From Mycobacterium sp. 852002-51961_SCH5331710 (GTDB lineage: Bacteria > Actinomycetota > Actinomycetes > Mycobacteriales > Mycobacteriaceae), in contig NZ_LZSQ01000120.1 of NCBI RefSeq assembly GCF_001665535.1, forward strand, positions 1-51,354: 51,354 nt of DNA. The letters run 5' to 3'. Numbering within the stretch: the first letter of the stretch is position 1; each line of letters starts with the position of its first letter. The notes beneath the pieces are model-generated. The model searched no databases, was not told the origin of the DNA, and worked only from the letters and a program-made list of their open reading frames with translations. This document shows, piece by piece, positions 34,633 through 44,145 of the stretch. A program made the position numbers and the translations under genes.

Positions 34633-35550
34633 GTGGATGAGCGCTCGCGCGAAGACCCTGGCTCTGCGACCCGTATCGCCCTCGTCGGACCCGGTGCGAT
34701 CGGTTCGACGGTCGCCGCCCTGCTGTATGCGGCCGGCCACGCGGTGACTCTGTGCGGCCGCACGCCGCGCGACTCCATTGAGGTCGTCTCCGACGACCGC
34801 GCCCCGATCGTGGTGCCCGGTCCGGTGCAGACCGACCCGACCGTCGTCGACGGGCCGGTCGACGTGGTGCTGCTGGCGGTGAAGGACACCCAGAACGAGC
34901 AGTCGGCCGGATGGCTGGCGAAGTTGTGCGACGAACGCACCGTGGTGTGCGCGCTGCAGAACGGCGTCGAACAGGTCGAGCGCGTCGGTCGCTACTGCCC
35001 GGCGTCGACGGTGGTGCCTGCGGCCGTGTGGATTTCGGCGGAGCCGACGGCGCAGGGTCTTGTGCGGCTGCGCACGGGTGCGCGTCTGGTGCTGCCGGAC
35101 ACCGCGGCGGCGCGGACGTTGGCGGATCTGTTCGACGGCAGCGCCGTCGCGGTCGAGATCGATCCGAACTTCCTCGACGCGGCGTGGCACAAGCTTCTGG
35201 TGAACGCCGTCGTGGGGTTCATGGTGCTCAGCGGCCGCCGGTCGGGCATGTTCCGCCGCGACGACGTCGACGGCCTGGCCCGCCGCTACCTGGCGGAGTG
35301 CCTCGCGGTCGCGCGTGCCGAGGGCGCGAACCTGGGCGACGAGGTGATCGACGACATCGTCGGGCTGCTCGCGAAGTCGCCGGAGGACATCACGACCTCG
35401 ATGCTGACCGACCGCGAGGCCGGGCGGCAGCTCGAGTGGGACATCCGCAACGGCGTGATCGCCCGCAAGGGCGCCGCGCACGGGCTGAGCACGCCGATCA
35501 GCGAGGTGTTGGTGCCGCTGCTGGCGGCGGCGAGCGACGGGCCCGGATAA
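34633..35550 (+). CDS. Ketopantoate reductase-like protein (Rv2573-like)
   Basis: A 305-residue NADP-dependent reductase of the ApbA/PanE family: Rossmann loop LVGPGAIGSTVAALL, VLLAVKDTQ, ALQNGVEQ and the catalytic-Lys region AAWHKLLVNAVVGFM; GLSTPISEVL near the end fits the C-terminal domain. Several paralogues exist in mycobacteria, and the true substrate may not be ketopantoate. GTG at 34633. Divergent from aspS, as in M. tuberculosis. Confidence 0.87.
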   Translation: MDERSREDPGSATRIALVGPGAIGSTVAALLYAAGHAVTLCGRTPRDSIEVVSDDRAPIVVPGPVQTDPTVVDGPVDVVLLAVKDTQNEQSAGWLAKLCDERTVVCALQNGVEQVERVGRYCPASTVVPAAVWISAEPTAQGLVRLRTGARLVLPDTAAARTLADLFDGSAVAVEIDPNFLDAAWHKLLVNAVVGFMVLSGRRSGMFRRDDVDGLARRYLAECLAVARAEGANLGDEVIDDIVGLLAKSPEDITTSMLTDREAGRQLEWDIRNGVIARKGAAHGLSTPISEVLVPLLAAASDGPG

Positions 35551-35622
35551 CGGTACGAGCGGCGCTGTACGGCGATATCGTTTTTCGTCACCGATTGAGC
35601 CACGCCCTCCCGGAGGCGGCGG

Positions 35623-38600
35623 ATGGACGTACCGGCGCGCTGCCCTACATGTGCTACCGAAGCGCGTGTCGGAGCCCGGTTCTGCGACGGGTGCGGAACC
35701 CGGCTGGACCAACCTCATGTCGCCGAGTACAAGCAGGTCACGGTGCTGTTTGCGGACGTGGTCCGGTCCATGGACATCGCCGCGGCGCTAGGGCCGGAGC
35801 GGTTGCGGGAACTGATGACGGAGCTCGTGCTGCTCGCCACAACCGTCATCCGTCACTATGACGGCACCGTGAATCAATTCACCGGCGACGGAATCATGGC
35901 GCTGTTCGGTGCTCCGAGAGCGCTGGAGGATCACGCGCGTCATGCATGTCTGGCGGCGCTCGACATCCAAGAACAGGTGCGGGCCTTGGCCGCGGAAACC
36001 GCTCGCCGGTACAACATCGCCCTGCAGCTGAGGATCGGGCTCAATTCCGGACTGGTTGTCGCTGGCGACATAGGCCCCGAGGCTCTTGCGTACACGGCGG
36101 TCGGCGAGCACGTCGGGATGGCCCAACGGATGGAATCGGTCGCGCCGCCTGGCGGAGTCATGCTCAGCGAATCCACGTCGCGATTGATGGAAAACGTCGC
36201 GCAACTCAGCGATCCTCAACCCCTCCACATCAAGGGATCGACCGAGCCGGTGATGGCGCGTCGGCTATTGGCTGTCGGCAAGCATCGCCGCACGGGCCAG
36301 CGGACGACCCCACTCGTGGGCCGACAGCGAGAAATGCTGCTCATAGAGACGGCGCTCGATGAGGCGCTCCGCGGCCGAGGACGGGTCATCGGCATCGAAG
36401 GCGCGCCTGGTATCGGTAAGAGCCGCATTGCTCAGGAAGCCGTCGCAAGGGCCACCCAGCGCGGCCTCGACATCGTCTCGACGTATTGCGAATCCCATAC
36501 CAGCAAGATTCCGTTCTTCGCCGCTGCGGAGCTGCTGCGCTCGTTCTTCGGCGTCGACGGGTTGGAACCAGCCGAAGCTGCGGTCAGGATCCGAACCAAG
36601 GTGCCGGAGGCCAACCGCGAGGATCTCGACCTAATGCACGATCTGCTCGGCATCGTCGACCACGGCGCTGGCAGCGGTATCGACCCAGACGCCCGCGGGC
36701 GTCGGCTCATCGGATTACTCCACGCGGCTCTCATGGCACGCACCGAACCCGCCGTATACGTCATCGACGATGCGCAATGGATCGACGCCGTCAGCGAGTC
36801 GATGCTCGCCGAGCTTTTCTCCGCCGTCCCGAAAACCCCTGCGCTGGTGCTTATTACGTACCGCCCCCATTACCACGGTGAGCTGAGCGGAGCGGGCAGC
36901 TCAGCCGTGATTACCGACATGGTCTCGCTGAGCCCACTGGACCGCTCACGCACATCTGCACTCCTGACTGAATTGTTGGGGTCGGACCCATCGGTGGCGC
37001 AGATTGCCGATCGCATTGCCCACCGCAGCGCCGGCAACCCGTTCTTCGTCGAGGAGATCGTGCGTGATCTGTCTGAGCGCGGGATTCTCGACGGTCGCCG
37101 CGGTGCCTATACCTATCACGGCGAGGGCGACGTCAGCGTTCCGCCGACCGTTCAGGCCACCATCGCCGCCCGCATCGACCGTCTGGGTGCAGCGGCCAAG
37201 CGAACGCTCAACGCGGCGGCCGTAATAGGGTTTCGGTTCCGTGACCGGCTTCTCAATGCACTCGATGTCAGCGAGGTCGCCGAACTGGTGGACGCCGAAC
37301 TCATCGAACCCGTGTCGCCGTCCGATTACACGTTCCGCCATCCACTGATTCGCGCGGTCGCCTATGAGTCCCAACTCAAATCGAGCCGTTCGCACTTGCA
37401 CCGTCTGGTCGCCGCCGCCATCGAGAACCAGGACCCATCGTCGGTGGACAAGAACGCTGCACTGATCGCCACTCACCTGGAGGCGGCAAATGACCTGCCC
37501 GAGGCCTTCGGCTGGCACATGCGGGCCGGCAACTGGTTGCGGCTTCGCGACATCGGCGCGGCCCGGATGAGTTGGGTGCTGGCACGTCAGGTTGCCGACC
37601 GCCTGCCCGCCGATGACCCCGACCGCTCGACGATTCGGATAGCACCGAGAACGTGGCTGTGCGCAACGGTGTGGCGTGTCGGAGGCAGCCTTGATGACGT
37701 CAAATTCGATGAACTGCGCAGACTTACGGACGCCGTGGGGGACAAGCGGTCGCTGGCAATGGGGATGATCGGACAGGTGCAGATGCTGAACTTCCACGGG
37801 GAGTTCCGTGAGGCGTCCCGGCTCGCGTCTGAGTATGCGAGCACTTTGGATTCGATAGGCGATCCCGAACTGACTGTCGCCTTTCTCGTCACCCCGATTA
37901 TTGCGAAGTGGAACGCCGGCGAGATCTCCGAAGCGATACGGCTGTCCCAACGAGCAATAGACCTCGCGGACGGCGACCCAACCATGGGAAGCCTGGTCAT
38001 CGGTTCACCACTCGCCTTCATGTTGGCACTGCGTGGCTCTGCCCGATGCTGTCTGGGGATCGCGGGGTGGCGCGACGACTTCGACCGCGCAATCACGATC
38101 GCCCGCAGCGTCGACCCGTTCACGTTCTGCGTCGTCGTGCAGTTCAAATACATCGCGGTCTTGAATTGGGCACTGCTGGCCGACGATGTCGCGCTGCGGG
38201 ACACGGCAGAAGCGATGGAGATCGCGACGCGGGGTGCCGACGACTTCACGCTGGCGAATGCCGAATTCGCGCACGGCCTGGTGCTCGTACGTCGCGGCGG
38301 TACTGACCGCGAACACGGCTTCGATCTGCTCGAGCGGGCGGCCCGGTTGGCACGCGAACACCGGTACACCATCATTGCGGCGTGGTGCCGCGACCTCGAT
38401 GTCGCGGCAGAGATGAACCGGACTATGGAGTACCAGAGCGCAGTTGAGCTCGCCGAACGTGTTCTGGAGGAGGAACTGGGCAGCGGCGAGCGCATCAATG
38501 TCGGTTGGAGCACGACCGTCCTCGTCGAAGCGCTTCTCGGCCGCGCATGCTCGGGCGACCTCGACCGGGCACAGGAAGCGGTCGACCGGTTGGCGGCCAT

Positions 38601-38775
38601 ACCGGCCGAACCCGGCTTCGTGTACCAAGAGTTGCCCGTGATGCGACTGCGAGCGTTGTTGGCCGAAGCCCGCGGCGACGACGAGGCCTATCGCGCATTT
38701 CGCGACAGCTACCGCACCCGCGCGGAGTCCACGGGCATGGAAGGCCACATCGCGATCGCCCGCGAAATGGACTAG
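35623..38775 (+). CDS. Zinc-ribbon nucleotide cyclase domain fused to STAND-type ATPase
   Basis: A 1050-residue regulator: zinc ribbon CPTC/CDGC (7-24), class III cyclase domain (about 35-215), AAA-type ATPase with Walker A GAPGIGKSR (260-268) and VYVIDDAQWID, then a long helical TPR-like half. The cyclase metal Asp residues are present (D45 in LFADVV, D89 in TGDG). The usual substrate Lys is Gln85, and the usual transition-state Asn is Gly165, although Arg169 remains. Activity is therefore doubtful. It lacks a LuxR domain. Its DNA is clearly less GC-rich than its neighbours. ATG follows GGAGGCGG. Confidence 0.9.
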   Translation: MDVPARCPTCATEARVGARFCDGCGTRLDQPHVAEYKQVTVLFADVVRSMDIAAALGPERLRELMTELVLLATTVIRHYDGTVNQFTGDGIMALFGAPRALEDHARHACLAALDIQEQVRALAAETARRYNIALQLRIGLNSGLVVAGDIGPEALAYTAVGEHVGMAQRMESVAPPGGVMLSESTSRLMENVAQLSDPQPLHIKGSTEPVMARRLLAVGKHRRTGQRTTPLVGRQREMLLIETALDEALRGRGRVIGIEGAPGIGKSRIAQEAVARATQRGLDIVSTYCESHTSKIPFFAAAELLRSFFGVDGLEPAEAAVRIRTKVPEANREDLDLMHDLLGIVDHGAGSGIDPDARGRRLIGLLHAALMARTEPAVYVIDDAQWIDAVSESMLAELFSAVPKTPALVLITYRPHYHGELSGAGSSAVITDMVSLSPLDRSRTSALLTELLGSDPSVAQIADRIAHRSAGNPFFVEEIVRDLSERGILDGRRGAYTYHGEGDVSVPPTVQATIAARIDRLGAAAKRTLNAAAVIGFRFRDRLLNALDVSEVAELVDAELIEPVSPSDYTFRHPLIRAVAYESQLKSSRSHLHRLVAAAIENQDPSSVDKNAALIATHLEAANDLPEAFGWHMRAGNWLRLRDIGAARMSWVLARQVADRLPADDPDRSTIRIAPRTWLCATVWRVGGSLDDVKFDELRRLTDAVGDKRSLAMGMIGQVQMLNFHGEFREASRLASEYASTLDSIGDPELTVAFLVTPIIAKWNAGEISEAIRLSQRAIDLADGDPTMGSLVIGSPLAFMLALRGSARCCLGIAGWRDDFDRAITIARSVDPFTFCVVVQFKYIAVLNWALLADDVALRDTAEAMEIATRGADDFTLANAEFAHGLVLVRRGGTDREHGFDLLERAARLAREHRYTIIAAWCRDLDVAAEMNRTMEYQSAVELAERVLEEELGSGERINVGWSTTVLVEALLGRACSGDLDRAQEAVDRLAAIPAEPGFVYQELPVMRLRALLAEARGDDEAYRAFRDSYRTRAESTGMEGHIAIAREMD

Positions 38776-38786
38776 ACACTGTCCTC

Positions 38787-38792
38787 TACTGT
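38787..38792 (+). promoter_or_regulatory. Leaderless-type -10 of the SRPBCC gene
   Basis: TACTGT fits TANNNT and is 8 nt upstream of the ATG at 38801; no ribosome binding site is visible. Confidence 0.4.
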
Positions 38793-38800
38793 GTGTGGTC

Positions 38801-39295
38801 ATGCACCCGTGTGAACGCGTCGACCTGGGGTTCATCGAGACCGCGCCGTTCCGGTTCGTCAGCACCGTCGAGCTCGCGATCACGCCCGAGCAACTCTTCG
38901 AGGTGCTCGCCGATGCAGAGTCCTGGCCGCACTGGGCCACGGTCATCACCGAGGTGACGTGGACGAGCCATGAGCCGCGCGGCGTGGGCACCACCCGCAC
39001 CGTGAAGATGCGTGGCGGCATCGTCGGCGACGAGGAGTTCCTCGCGTGGAAGCCCCACAGCCACATGGCTTTTCGGTTCAATGAGGCGTCGACCGGGAGC
39101 ATCGCGGCGTTCGCCGAGGATTACCGGGTGGTGCAGACGCCGCAGGGCTGTCACCTGACGTGGGTGATGGCGATGAAGCCCAACGGCGTCGCCGCGCGGC
39201 TTGGGATGTCGCTGGGCAAGCCTGTGATGGGCGCGATGTTCCAGAAGTTCCTCTACAACCTGCGCGACTACTCCGCCAAGCGCTTCGCGACCTAG
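38801..39295 (+). CDS. SRPBCC family protein (probable Rv2574 counterpart)
   Basis: A 164-residue START-like protein: FRFVSTVELAITPEQLFEVL, WPHWATVITEVTW, a TRTVKMRGG strand and a C-terminal helix ending FLYNLRDYSAKRFA. Polyketide-cyclase-like hydrophobic pocket; ligand unknown. ATG at 38801; GTG at 38795 would add two residues. Its TAG shares CTAG with the stop of the convergent esterase gene. Confidence 0.82.
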   Translation: MHPCERVDLGFIETAPFRFVSTVELAITPEQLFEVLADAESWPHWATVITEVTWTSHEPRGVGTTRTVKMRGGIVGDEEFLAWKPHSHMAFRFNEASTGSIAAFAEDYRVVQTPQGCHLTWVMAMKPNGVAARLGMSLGKPVMGAMFQKFLYNLRDYSAKRFAT

Positions 39296-40797
39296 TACAG
39301 CCCCGCCCAGGCCTCTCGTCGCGCGGCGTCGGGATCGAAGACGACGGTGTCGCGCGCGGACAGGATGATCCGGGTGCAACGCCGTTCGGCGTCATAGGCG
39401 GGCCAGTCGTGTCCATTGGACCAGTGGATCTCACCGCTGTCCCACCCCTGAGCCGCAAAGTCGAGCCACGCCCGTTGCATGCGCCGACCGACCGCCGGCT
39501 GCAGCCGCCGCCCGAGCGGATGGATCCTGCGCCCGAGATACGAGGTGTAGCTGTGCTGAATGTGCACGATCTCGCTGCCGTGCGTGGCGCCCAGGCCGAG
39601 CATGCGCAGGCTGAAACCGAAATGGTCGAAGCGGTACATGTGGGTCGGGGCCTGACCGCTGTAGGCATCGGCGAACGCCCACGTGGGACCGCCGAACATC
39701 ACGTCCGAGGCGAACGCCAGCAGGGCGCTTCGGCGCGGGTAGCGGGGATAGGCGGCCAGCACGCGCTGTTTGGCGTCGGGCGCGACGCGGGCGAAGTAGG
39801 CGTCCACGGCCGCCGCGGTGGTGGGCAGCATCGGGGGTTTACCCCAGGCGAACATCGATGCTTCGTGGCTGTTTGTTCCGATGATCAGCGGCACCCGCCG
39901 CATCGCCCCGGCGCGCGCGGCATCCAGCGGATGACGCGGGAGTAGGTCGACGCCGTGGGTCAGCCCGTATGCCAACGTCGGGGTGGCGGCGGCACTTTCC
40001 AGCTGCAGCCTGCCCGCCGCGCGACGCAGTTCACGCTGCGGTAGCCCTTTGACCTCCGAGACCGGCACGCCGAGCCGCCGCACGAACTCGTGGGCCCGCT
40101 GGGCCCGGGACTCTCGGTCGGCGATCAACGGCAGCGCCGGGCTCTGCGCGATCGCGCGGCTGAACAGACCCTCGGCCGCGGGGCTGGCGAGCAGCGCGAG
40201 CACCGACGTGCCGCCCGCGGACTCGCCGAACACCGTCACCCGCGACGGGTCGCCTCCGAACGCCGCAATGTGGTCGCGGATCCACCGCAGCGCGGCGATC
40301 TGGTCACGCAGGGCGAGGTTGTCGTCGAAGCCGTCGCCCAGATCGCCGAGCTCGAAGCCGCCGAAGACGCCGATGCGGTAGGTGATGTTGACGACGACCA
40401 CGTCGCCGTTGGCCGCCAGCCGCGAGCCGTTGTACAGCTGAAACTGACCGGCACCGAAGACGAATGCGCCGCCGGGGATCCACACCATCACCGGTAGCGA
40501 CGCGCTGGTGTCGGGCGACCACACCGTCAACGTCAAGCAGGCCTCGTCGCGGACCTTGGGGTCGTCGCGACCGCCGCCCACGAACGACTTGCCCTGCGGC
40601 GGCAGCGGCCCGTGCTCGACCGCGTCACGCAAGCCCGTCCACGGGCGCTTCGGCTCAGGAGCGCGGAAGCGCCGTTCCCCCACCGGCTGCTCGGCGTAGG
40701 GCACACCGCGCCACACCCCGACGCCGCCCTCGGTCGTGCCGCGCAGATCACCGAGGCCGGTGTGGACGACGACCGAATGTCCGACAACGGTGGCCAC
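39292..40797 (-). CDS. Type-B carboxylesterase
   Basis: A 501-residue alpha/beta-hydrolase of the carboxylesterase/lipase type B family. The nucleophile elbow is VFGESAGG, the oxyanion region WIPGGAFVFGAG, the acid Glu is in GTNSHEASMFAW and the His in GATHGSEIVHIQ. GTG at 40797 is preferred, as TACGAT lies 6 nt upstream (leaderless). An ATG at 40830 would overlap the start codon of the divergent YpfJ gene. No signal peptide. Substrate unknown; hydrophobic esters are usual for the family. Confidence 0.9.
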   Translation of the reverse strand: MATVVGHSVVVHTGLGDLRGTTEGGVGVWRGVPYAEQPVGERRFRAPEPKRPWTGLRDAVEHGPLPPQGKSFVGGGRDDPKVRDEACLTLTVWSPDTSASLPVMVWIPGGAFVFGAGQFQLYNGSRLAANGDVVVVNITYRIGVFGGFELGDLGDGFDDNLALRDQIAALRWIRDHIAAFGGDPSRVTVFGESAGGTSVLALLASPAAEGLFSRAIAQSPALPLIADRESRAQRAHEFVRRLGVPVSEVKGLPQRELRRAAGRLQLESAAATPTLAYGLTHGVDLLPRHPLDAARAGAMRRVPLIIGTNSHEASMFAWGKPPMLPTTAAAVDAYFARVAPDAKQRVLAAYPRYPRRSALLAFASDVMFGGPTWAFADAYSGQAPTHMYRFDHFGFSLRMLGLGATHGSEIVHIQHSYTSYLGRRIHPLGRRLQPAVGRRMQRAWLDFAAQGWDSGEIHWSNGHDWPAYDAERRCTRIILSARDTVVFDPDAARREAWAGLY

Positions 40798-40803
40798 GGG
40801 CGA

Positions 40804-40809
40804 ATCGTA
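40804..40809 (-). promoter_or_regulatory. Leaderless-type -10 of the carboxylesterase gene
   Basis: TACGAT fits TANNNT and lies 6 nt upstream of the GTG start at 40797, which supports that start over the longer ATG. Confidence 0.45.
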
Positions 40810-40828
40810 GTGTGCAAAGCTGAACGCC

Positions 40829-41722
40829 ATGACCTTCAACGAAGGTATGCGGATCGACACCAGCACGACCTCGTCCAGCGGTGGCGGAGGCGGCCCCGGC
40901 CGGGGCATCGCGCTCGGCGGCGGCGTCGGTGGCCTGCTCGTCCTCGTGGTGGCGCTGTTCCTCGGCGTCGACCCCAGCTCGGTGGTGCCCCAGCAGGGCC
41001 AGTACGACAGCCAGGGCGTCGAGTCGCCCGGCTTCGACCTCAACCAGTGCAAGACCGGCGCGGATGCCAACACGATCCCCGAGTGCCGGGTGGTCGCGAC
41101 CGGCAACTCGCTCGACGGGATCTGGCCCCAGCTGCTGCCGGACTACACACGCCCGCGCGTCAGGCTCTTCACCGGAAGCGTCGACACCCGGTGCGGCCCG
41201 GCCACCAGCGACGTGGGGCCGTTCTACTGCCCGGTGGATCAGACCGCGTATTTCGACGTCGACTTCTTCAACGTCCTGCGCGACCAGTTCGGTTCCAGCG
41301 GTGGGCCGTTGGCGCAGGAGTACGTCGTCGCCCACGAGTTCGGCCACCATGTGCAGAACCTCACCGGCGCACTGCGGAACTCGCAGGGCCCCGGCGCGGC
41401 GGGACCCACCGGCGGCGGAGTCCGCACCGAACTGCAGGCCGACTGCTACGCCGGCGTCTGGGCGCACTATGCCGCGATCACCAAGCAGGAGGGCACCGAC
41501 GTCACGTTCCTGGAGCCGTTGACGGACAAGGACATCGCCGACGCGCTGTCGGCCGCGGCATCGGTGGGCGATGACCGCATCCAGCAGCAGGCCACCGGTC
41601 GGGTGAACCCCGAGGCGTGGACGCACGGGTCCGCGGCGCAGCGGCAGAAATGGTTCACCGAGGGCTACCGCACCGGTGATCCGAAGGCGTGTGACACATT
41701 CTCGACGAATGACCTCGGGTAG
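40829..41722 (+). CDS. YpfJ-type neutral zinc metallopeptidase (Rv2575-like)
   Basis: A 297-residue membrane-anchored protein: Gly-rich cytoplasmic N-terminus, a transmembrane helix at about 28-46 and an external domain with VVAHEFGHHVQN (HExxH) and ELQADCYAGVW supplying the third ligand region. Four cysteines (near 74, 85, 121 and 132) probably form disulfides. Peptidase activity of the family is predicted, not well characterised. Same position as Rv2575 in M. tuberculosis. Its 3' end overlaps the next gene by 14 nt. Confidence 0.9.
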   Translation: MTFNEGMRIDTSTTSSSGGGGGPGRGIALGGGVGGLLVLVVALFLGVDPSSVVPQQGQYDSQGVESPGFDLNQCKTGADANTIPECRVVATGNSLDGIWPQLLPDYTRPRVRLFTGSVDTRCGPATSDVGPFYCPVDQTAYFDVDFFNVLRDQFGSSGGPLAQEYVVAHEFGHHVQNLTGALRNSQGPGAAGPTGGGVRTELQADCYAGVWAHYAAITKQEGTDVTFLEPLTDKDIADALSAAASVGDDRIQQQATGRVNPEAWTHGSAAQRQKWFTEGYRTGDPKACDTFSTNDLG

Positions 41723-43361
41723 GACACCCACGGCCGTCGACGCCGTCGCCGAACGATATCTGGACACCCTCGCCGAACTCGACCCCTGCGCTGCAACGGA
41801 TATGGGCATCGCGGGTCACGACGAGGAGATCACCGACTACTCCCCCGAAGGCGTCGCCGCGCGTGCCGACGCCGCACGCCGCACGTTGCGCGAACTGTCC
41901 GAGGTGACACCCACCGACGCTGTCGACGAGGTGACCGTCGCCGCGATGCGCGATCGCCTCGGCATCGTGGTCGAGCTCAACGACGCCGGGCTCGACGTCG
42001 GTGAACTCAACGTCATCGCCTCTCCCCTGCAGTCGATGCGCGACGTGTTCGACCTGATGCCGACCGACACCGACGACGACTGGGCGGTGATCGCGCGCCG
42101 GCTATCGCGGCTGCCCGACCGTGTCGCCGGATACGCCGAGGCGCTGCGCGCCGCGGTGGCCGACGGGCATCCGCCGGCGGTGCGCCAGGTCGTGCGCGGT
42201 ATCGACCAGGCCGCGAGCATCCAGCACCTGCTCGTCGACATGGTCGCGAACGCCGTCCCCGAGAACGCAACGCTGCACGACGATCTGCAGCAGCACGCGG
42301 CCAACGCCGCCAACGCCTATCGGGAGCTCGGCAGGGTCCTCGGCGACGACATCGCCCCGTATGCGCGCGCCGAGGACGCCGTGGGCCGCGACGTGTACCG
42401 GTTGTGGTCGCGGTCGTTCCTGGGCGCCGAGGTCGACTTCGACGAGACGTACCAGTGGGGTTTGGAGCTGCTGGAAAGCATTGTCGCCGAACAGGAAAAA
42501 CTCGCCCAGCAGTTGTATCCGGGGACGTCGGTCGCCGACGCGCTGCGGCGCCTGGACACCGAGGAGCGTTATCTCGTCCACGGCGTCGACGCGCTGCAGG
42601 CCTGGATGCAGGACCTCTCCGACCGCGCGGTCGATGCGCTCGCCGACACGCATTTCGAGATCGCCGAATCTCTGCGCCGGCTGGAGTGCCGGATCGCGCC
42701 GACCCACACCGGCGGCATTTACTACACCGGGCCGTCGGAGGACTTCAGTCGTCCGGGCCGGATGTGGTGGTCGGTTCCGCACGGCGTCGACACCTTCCAC
42801 ACCTGGCAGGAGACGACGACCGTGTTCCACGAGGGCGTGCCGGGACACCACCTGCAGATCGGCCGCGCGGTCGTGCGCGCCGACCAGCTCAACCGGTGGC
42901 GGCGACTGGGCTGCTTCGTATCGGGCCACGGTGAGGGCTGGGCGCTGTACGCCGAACGGTTGATGGCCGAGCTCGGGTGGCTCGACGACCCGGGCAACCG
43001 CATCGGAATGCTTGATGCGCAACGTTTCCGGGCCGCACGCGTGGTCATCGACATCGGCGTGCACTGCGGGATGACCGCACCAGACGGCGCGGTGTGGGAC
43101 GCCGAGAAGGCGTGGAATTTCCTGGTGTCACACAGCGCGATGAACGAGGAGCACCTGCAGTTCGAGCTCGACCGCTACCTCGGGTGGCCGGGTCAGGCGC
43201 CGTCGTACGCGATCGGCCAGCGGATCTGGCAACGGCTGCGCGACGACGTGGTGGGCCGCGGCGTGTCGCTCAAGGAGTTCCACGACCGCGCCTTGGACCT
43301 GGGCGGGTTGCCGCTCGATGTGCTCCGCTCCGCGCTGACGCGCGATTTCGCCTCCGGCTGA
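41709..43361 (+). CDS. DUF885 family putative metallopeptidase
   Basis: A 550-residue, mostly helical protein. The zinc-binding signature FHEGVPGHHLQIG with the downstream GHGEGWALYAERLMAELG is typical of DUF885, distant relatives of thermolysin-clan and M32-like peptidases; the substrate is unknown. ATG at 41709 lies within the 3' end of the YpfJ gene, so the two peptidases are translationally coupled, suggesting joint peptide turnover. Confidence 0.87.
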   Translation: MTSGRTPTAVDAVAERYLDTLAELDPCAATDMGIAGHDEEITDYSPEGVAARADAARRTLRELSEVTPTDAVDEVTVAAMRDRLGIVVELNDAGLDVGELNVIASPLQSMRDVFDLMPTDTDDDWAVIARRLSRLPDRVAGYAEALRAAVADGHPPAVRQVVRGIDQAASIQHLLVDMVANAVPENATLHDDLQQHAANAANAYRELGRVLGDDIAPYARAEDAVGRDVYRLWSRSFLGAEVDFDETYQWGLELLESIVAEQEKLAQQLYPGTSVADALRRLDTEERYLVHGVDALQAWMQDLSDRAVDALADTHFEIAESLRRLECRIAPTHTGGIYYTGPSEDFSRPGRMWWSVPHGVDTFHTWQETTTVFHEGVPGHHLQIGRAVVRADQLNRWRRLGCFVSGHGEGWALYAERLMAELGWLDDPGNRIGMLDAQRFRAARVVIDIGVHCGMTAPDGAVWDAEKAWNFLVSHSAMNEEHLQFELDRYLGWPGQAPSYAIGQRIWQRLRDDVVGRGVSLKEFHDRALDLGGLPLDVLRSALTRDFASG

Positions 43362-43389
43362 GCCTCTTTCGTCGCACGTTCACACGCCC

Positions 43390-43395
43390 TAGCGT
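43390..43395 (+). promoter_or_regulatory. Leaderless-type -10 of the MBL-fold gene
   Basis: TAGCGT fits TANNNT and is 6 nt upstream of the ATG at 43402; there is no Shine-Dalgarno. Confidence 0.45.
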
Positions 43396-43401
43396 GGATG
43401 C

Positions 43402-44076
43402 ATGGAGTCCGTGACCGTCACGCCGAATCTGACCATGCTCGTCGTCAACGGATGGCAGGTCTACGCCTGGCGCGACGGTGACTCGGTCACGCTGATCGAC
43501 ACCGGGGCGCCGGGTTCCGGCGCCGCGATCGCCGAGGCGGTACCCGGAATCGACCGGATCGTGTTGACGCACGGGCACGTCGACCACATCGGCTCGGCGG
43601 CCGAACTGCACAGCACGACCGGGGCTCCCGTCGTGGCCGGCGCCGGTGACGCCGCGGCCATCCGCGACGGTGCGCCGCTGCCGCCACCGGTTTTCGAGGA
43701 CTGGGAAGTGCCGATCCACGAGCGCGTCGCCGCGGGATTGCCCGATGCGGCCGACCCCGTCCCCGTCGACCGAGAACTGCGCGACGGCGACATCCTCGAC
43801 TTCGGCGGCGGCGCGGAGGTGCTGGCGATACCGGGGCACACCGAGGGCAGCATCGCGATCCACCTTCCGCAGCACGGTGTCCTGCTCACCGGGGACACCA
43901 TCGCCAATGTCGGAACGCTCATGCTCGGCACCTTCAACCAGGACCGCGCCTGCACGGTTGCGTCGTTCCGCCGGCTCGCCGCCCTCGACGTGGATACGGC
44001 GTGTTTCGGACACGGCGAGCCGATCATCTCCGGTGCCGGCGCCCGGCTTCGGGAGGTCGCGGCCGCGTTGACCTGA
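43402..44076 (+). CDS. Metallo-beta-lactamase-fold hydrolase
   Basis: A 224-residue MBL-fold protein with the full zinc set: LTHGHVDHIG, PGHTEGSIAIH, LLTGDTI and the C-terminal GHGEPI. It is compact, as in glyoxalase II-like and lactonase-like members; no lactamase-specific features are visible. It starts a plus-strand run of three genes with an atypical and a classical dehydrogenase, spaced 69 and 12 nt apart. Substrate unknown. Confidence 0.88.
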   Translation: MESVTVTPNLTMLVVNGWQVYAWRDGDSVTLIDTGAPGSGAAIAEAVPGIDRIVLTHGHVDHIGSAAELHSTTGAPVVAGAGDAAAIRDGAPLPPPVFEDWEVPIHERVAAGLPDAADPVPVDRELRDGDILDFGGGAEVLAIPGHTEGSIAIHLPQHGVLLTGDTIANVGTLMLGTFNQDRACTVASFRRLAALDVDTACFGHGEPIISGAGARLREVAAALT

Positions 44077-44145
44077 CGCGAAACCGAACCGCCCCCATCC
44101 AAAACGCCCGGCGGGTACCGTCACCCGTGGCCGAAGGAGACACCC

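Noticed and set aside
36946..37950. 334-codon minus-strand frame inside the cyclase-ATPase gene
   Set aside because: No motif or start signal; it lies entirely opposite the ATPase/TPR region.
38005..39379. Long minus-strand frames over the 3' half of the cyclase gene and the SRPBCC gene
   Set aside because: Shadows without start signals; the plus-strand products match known families.
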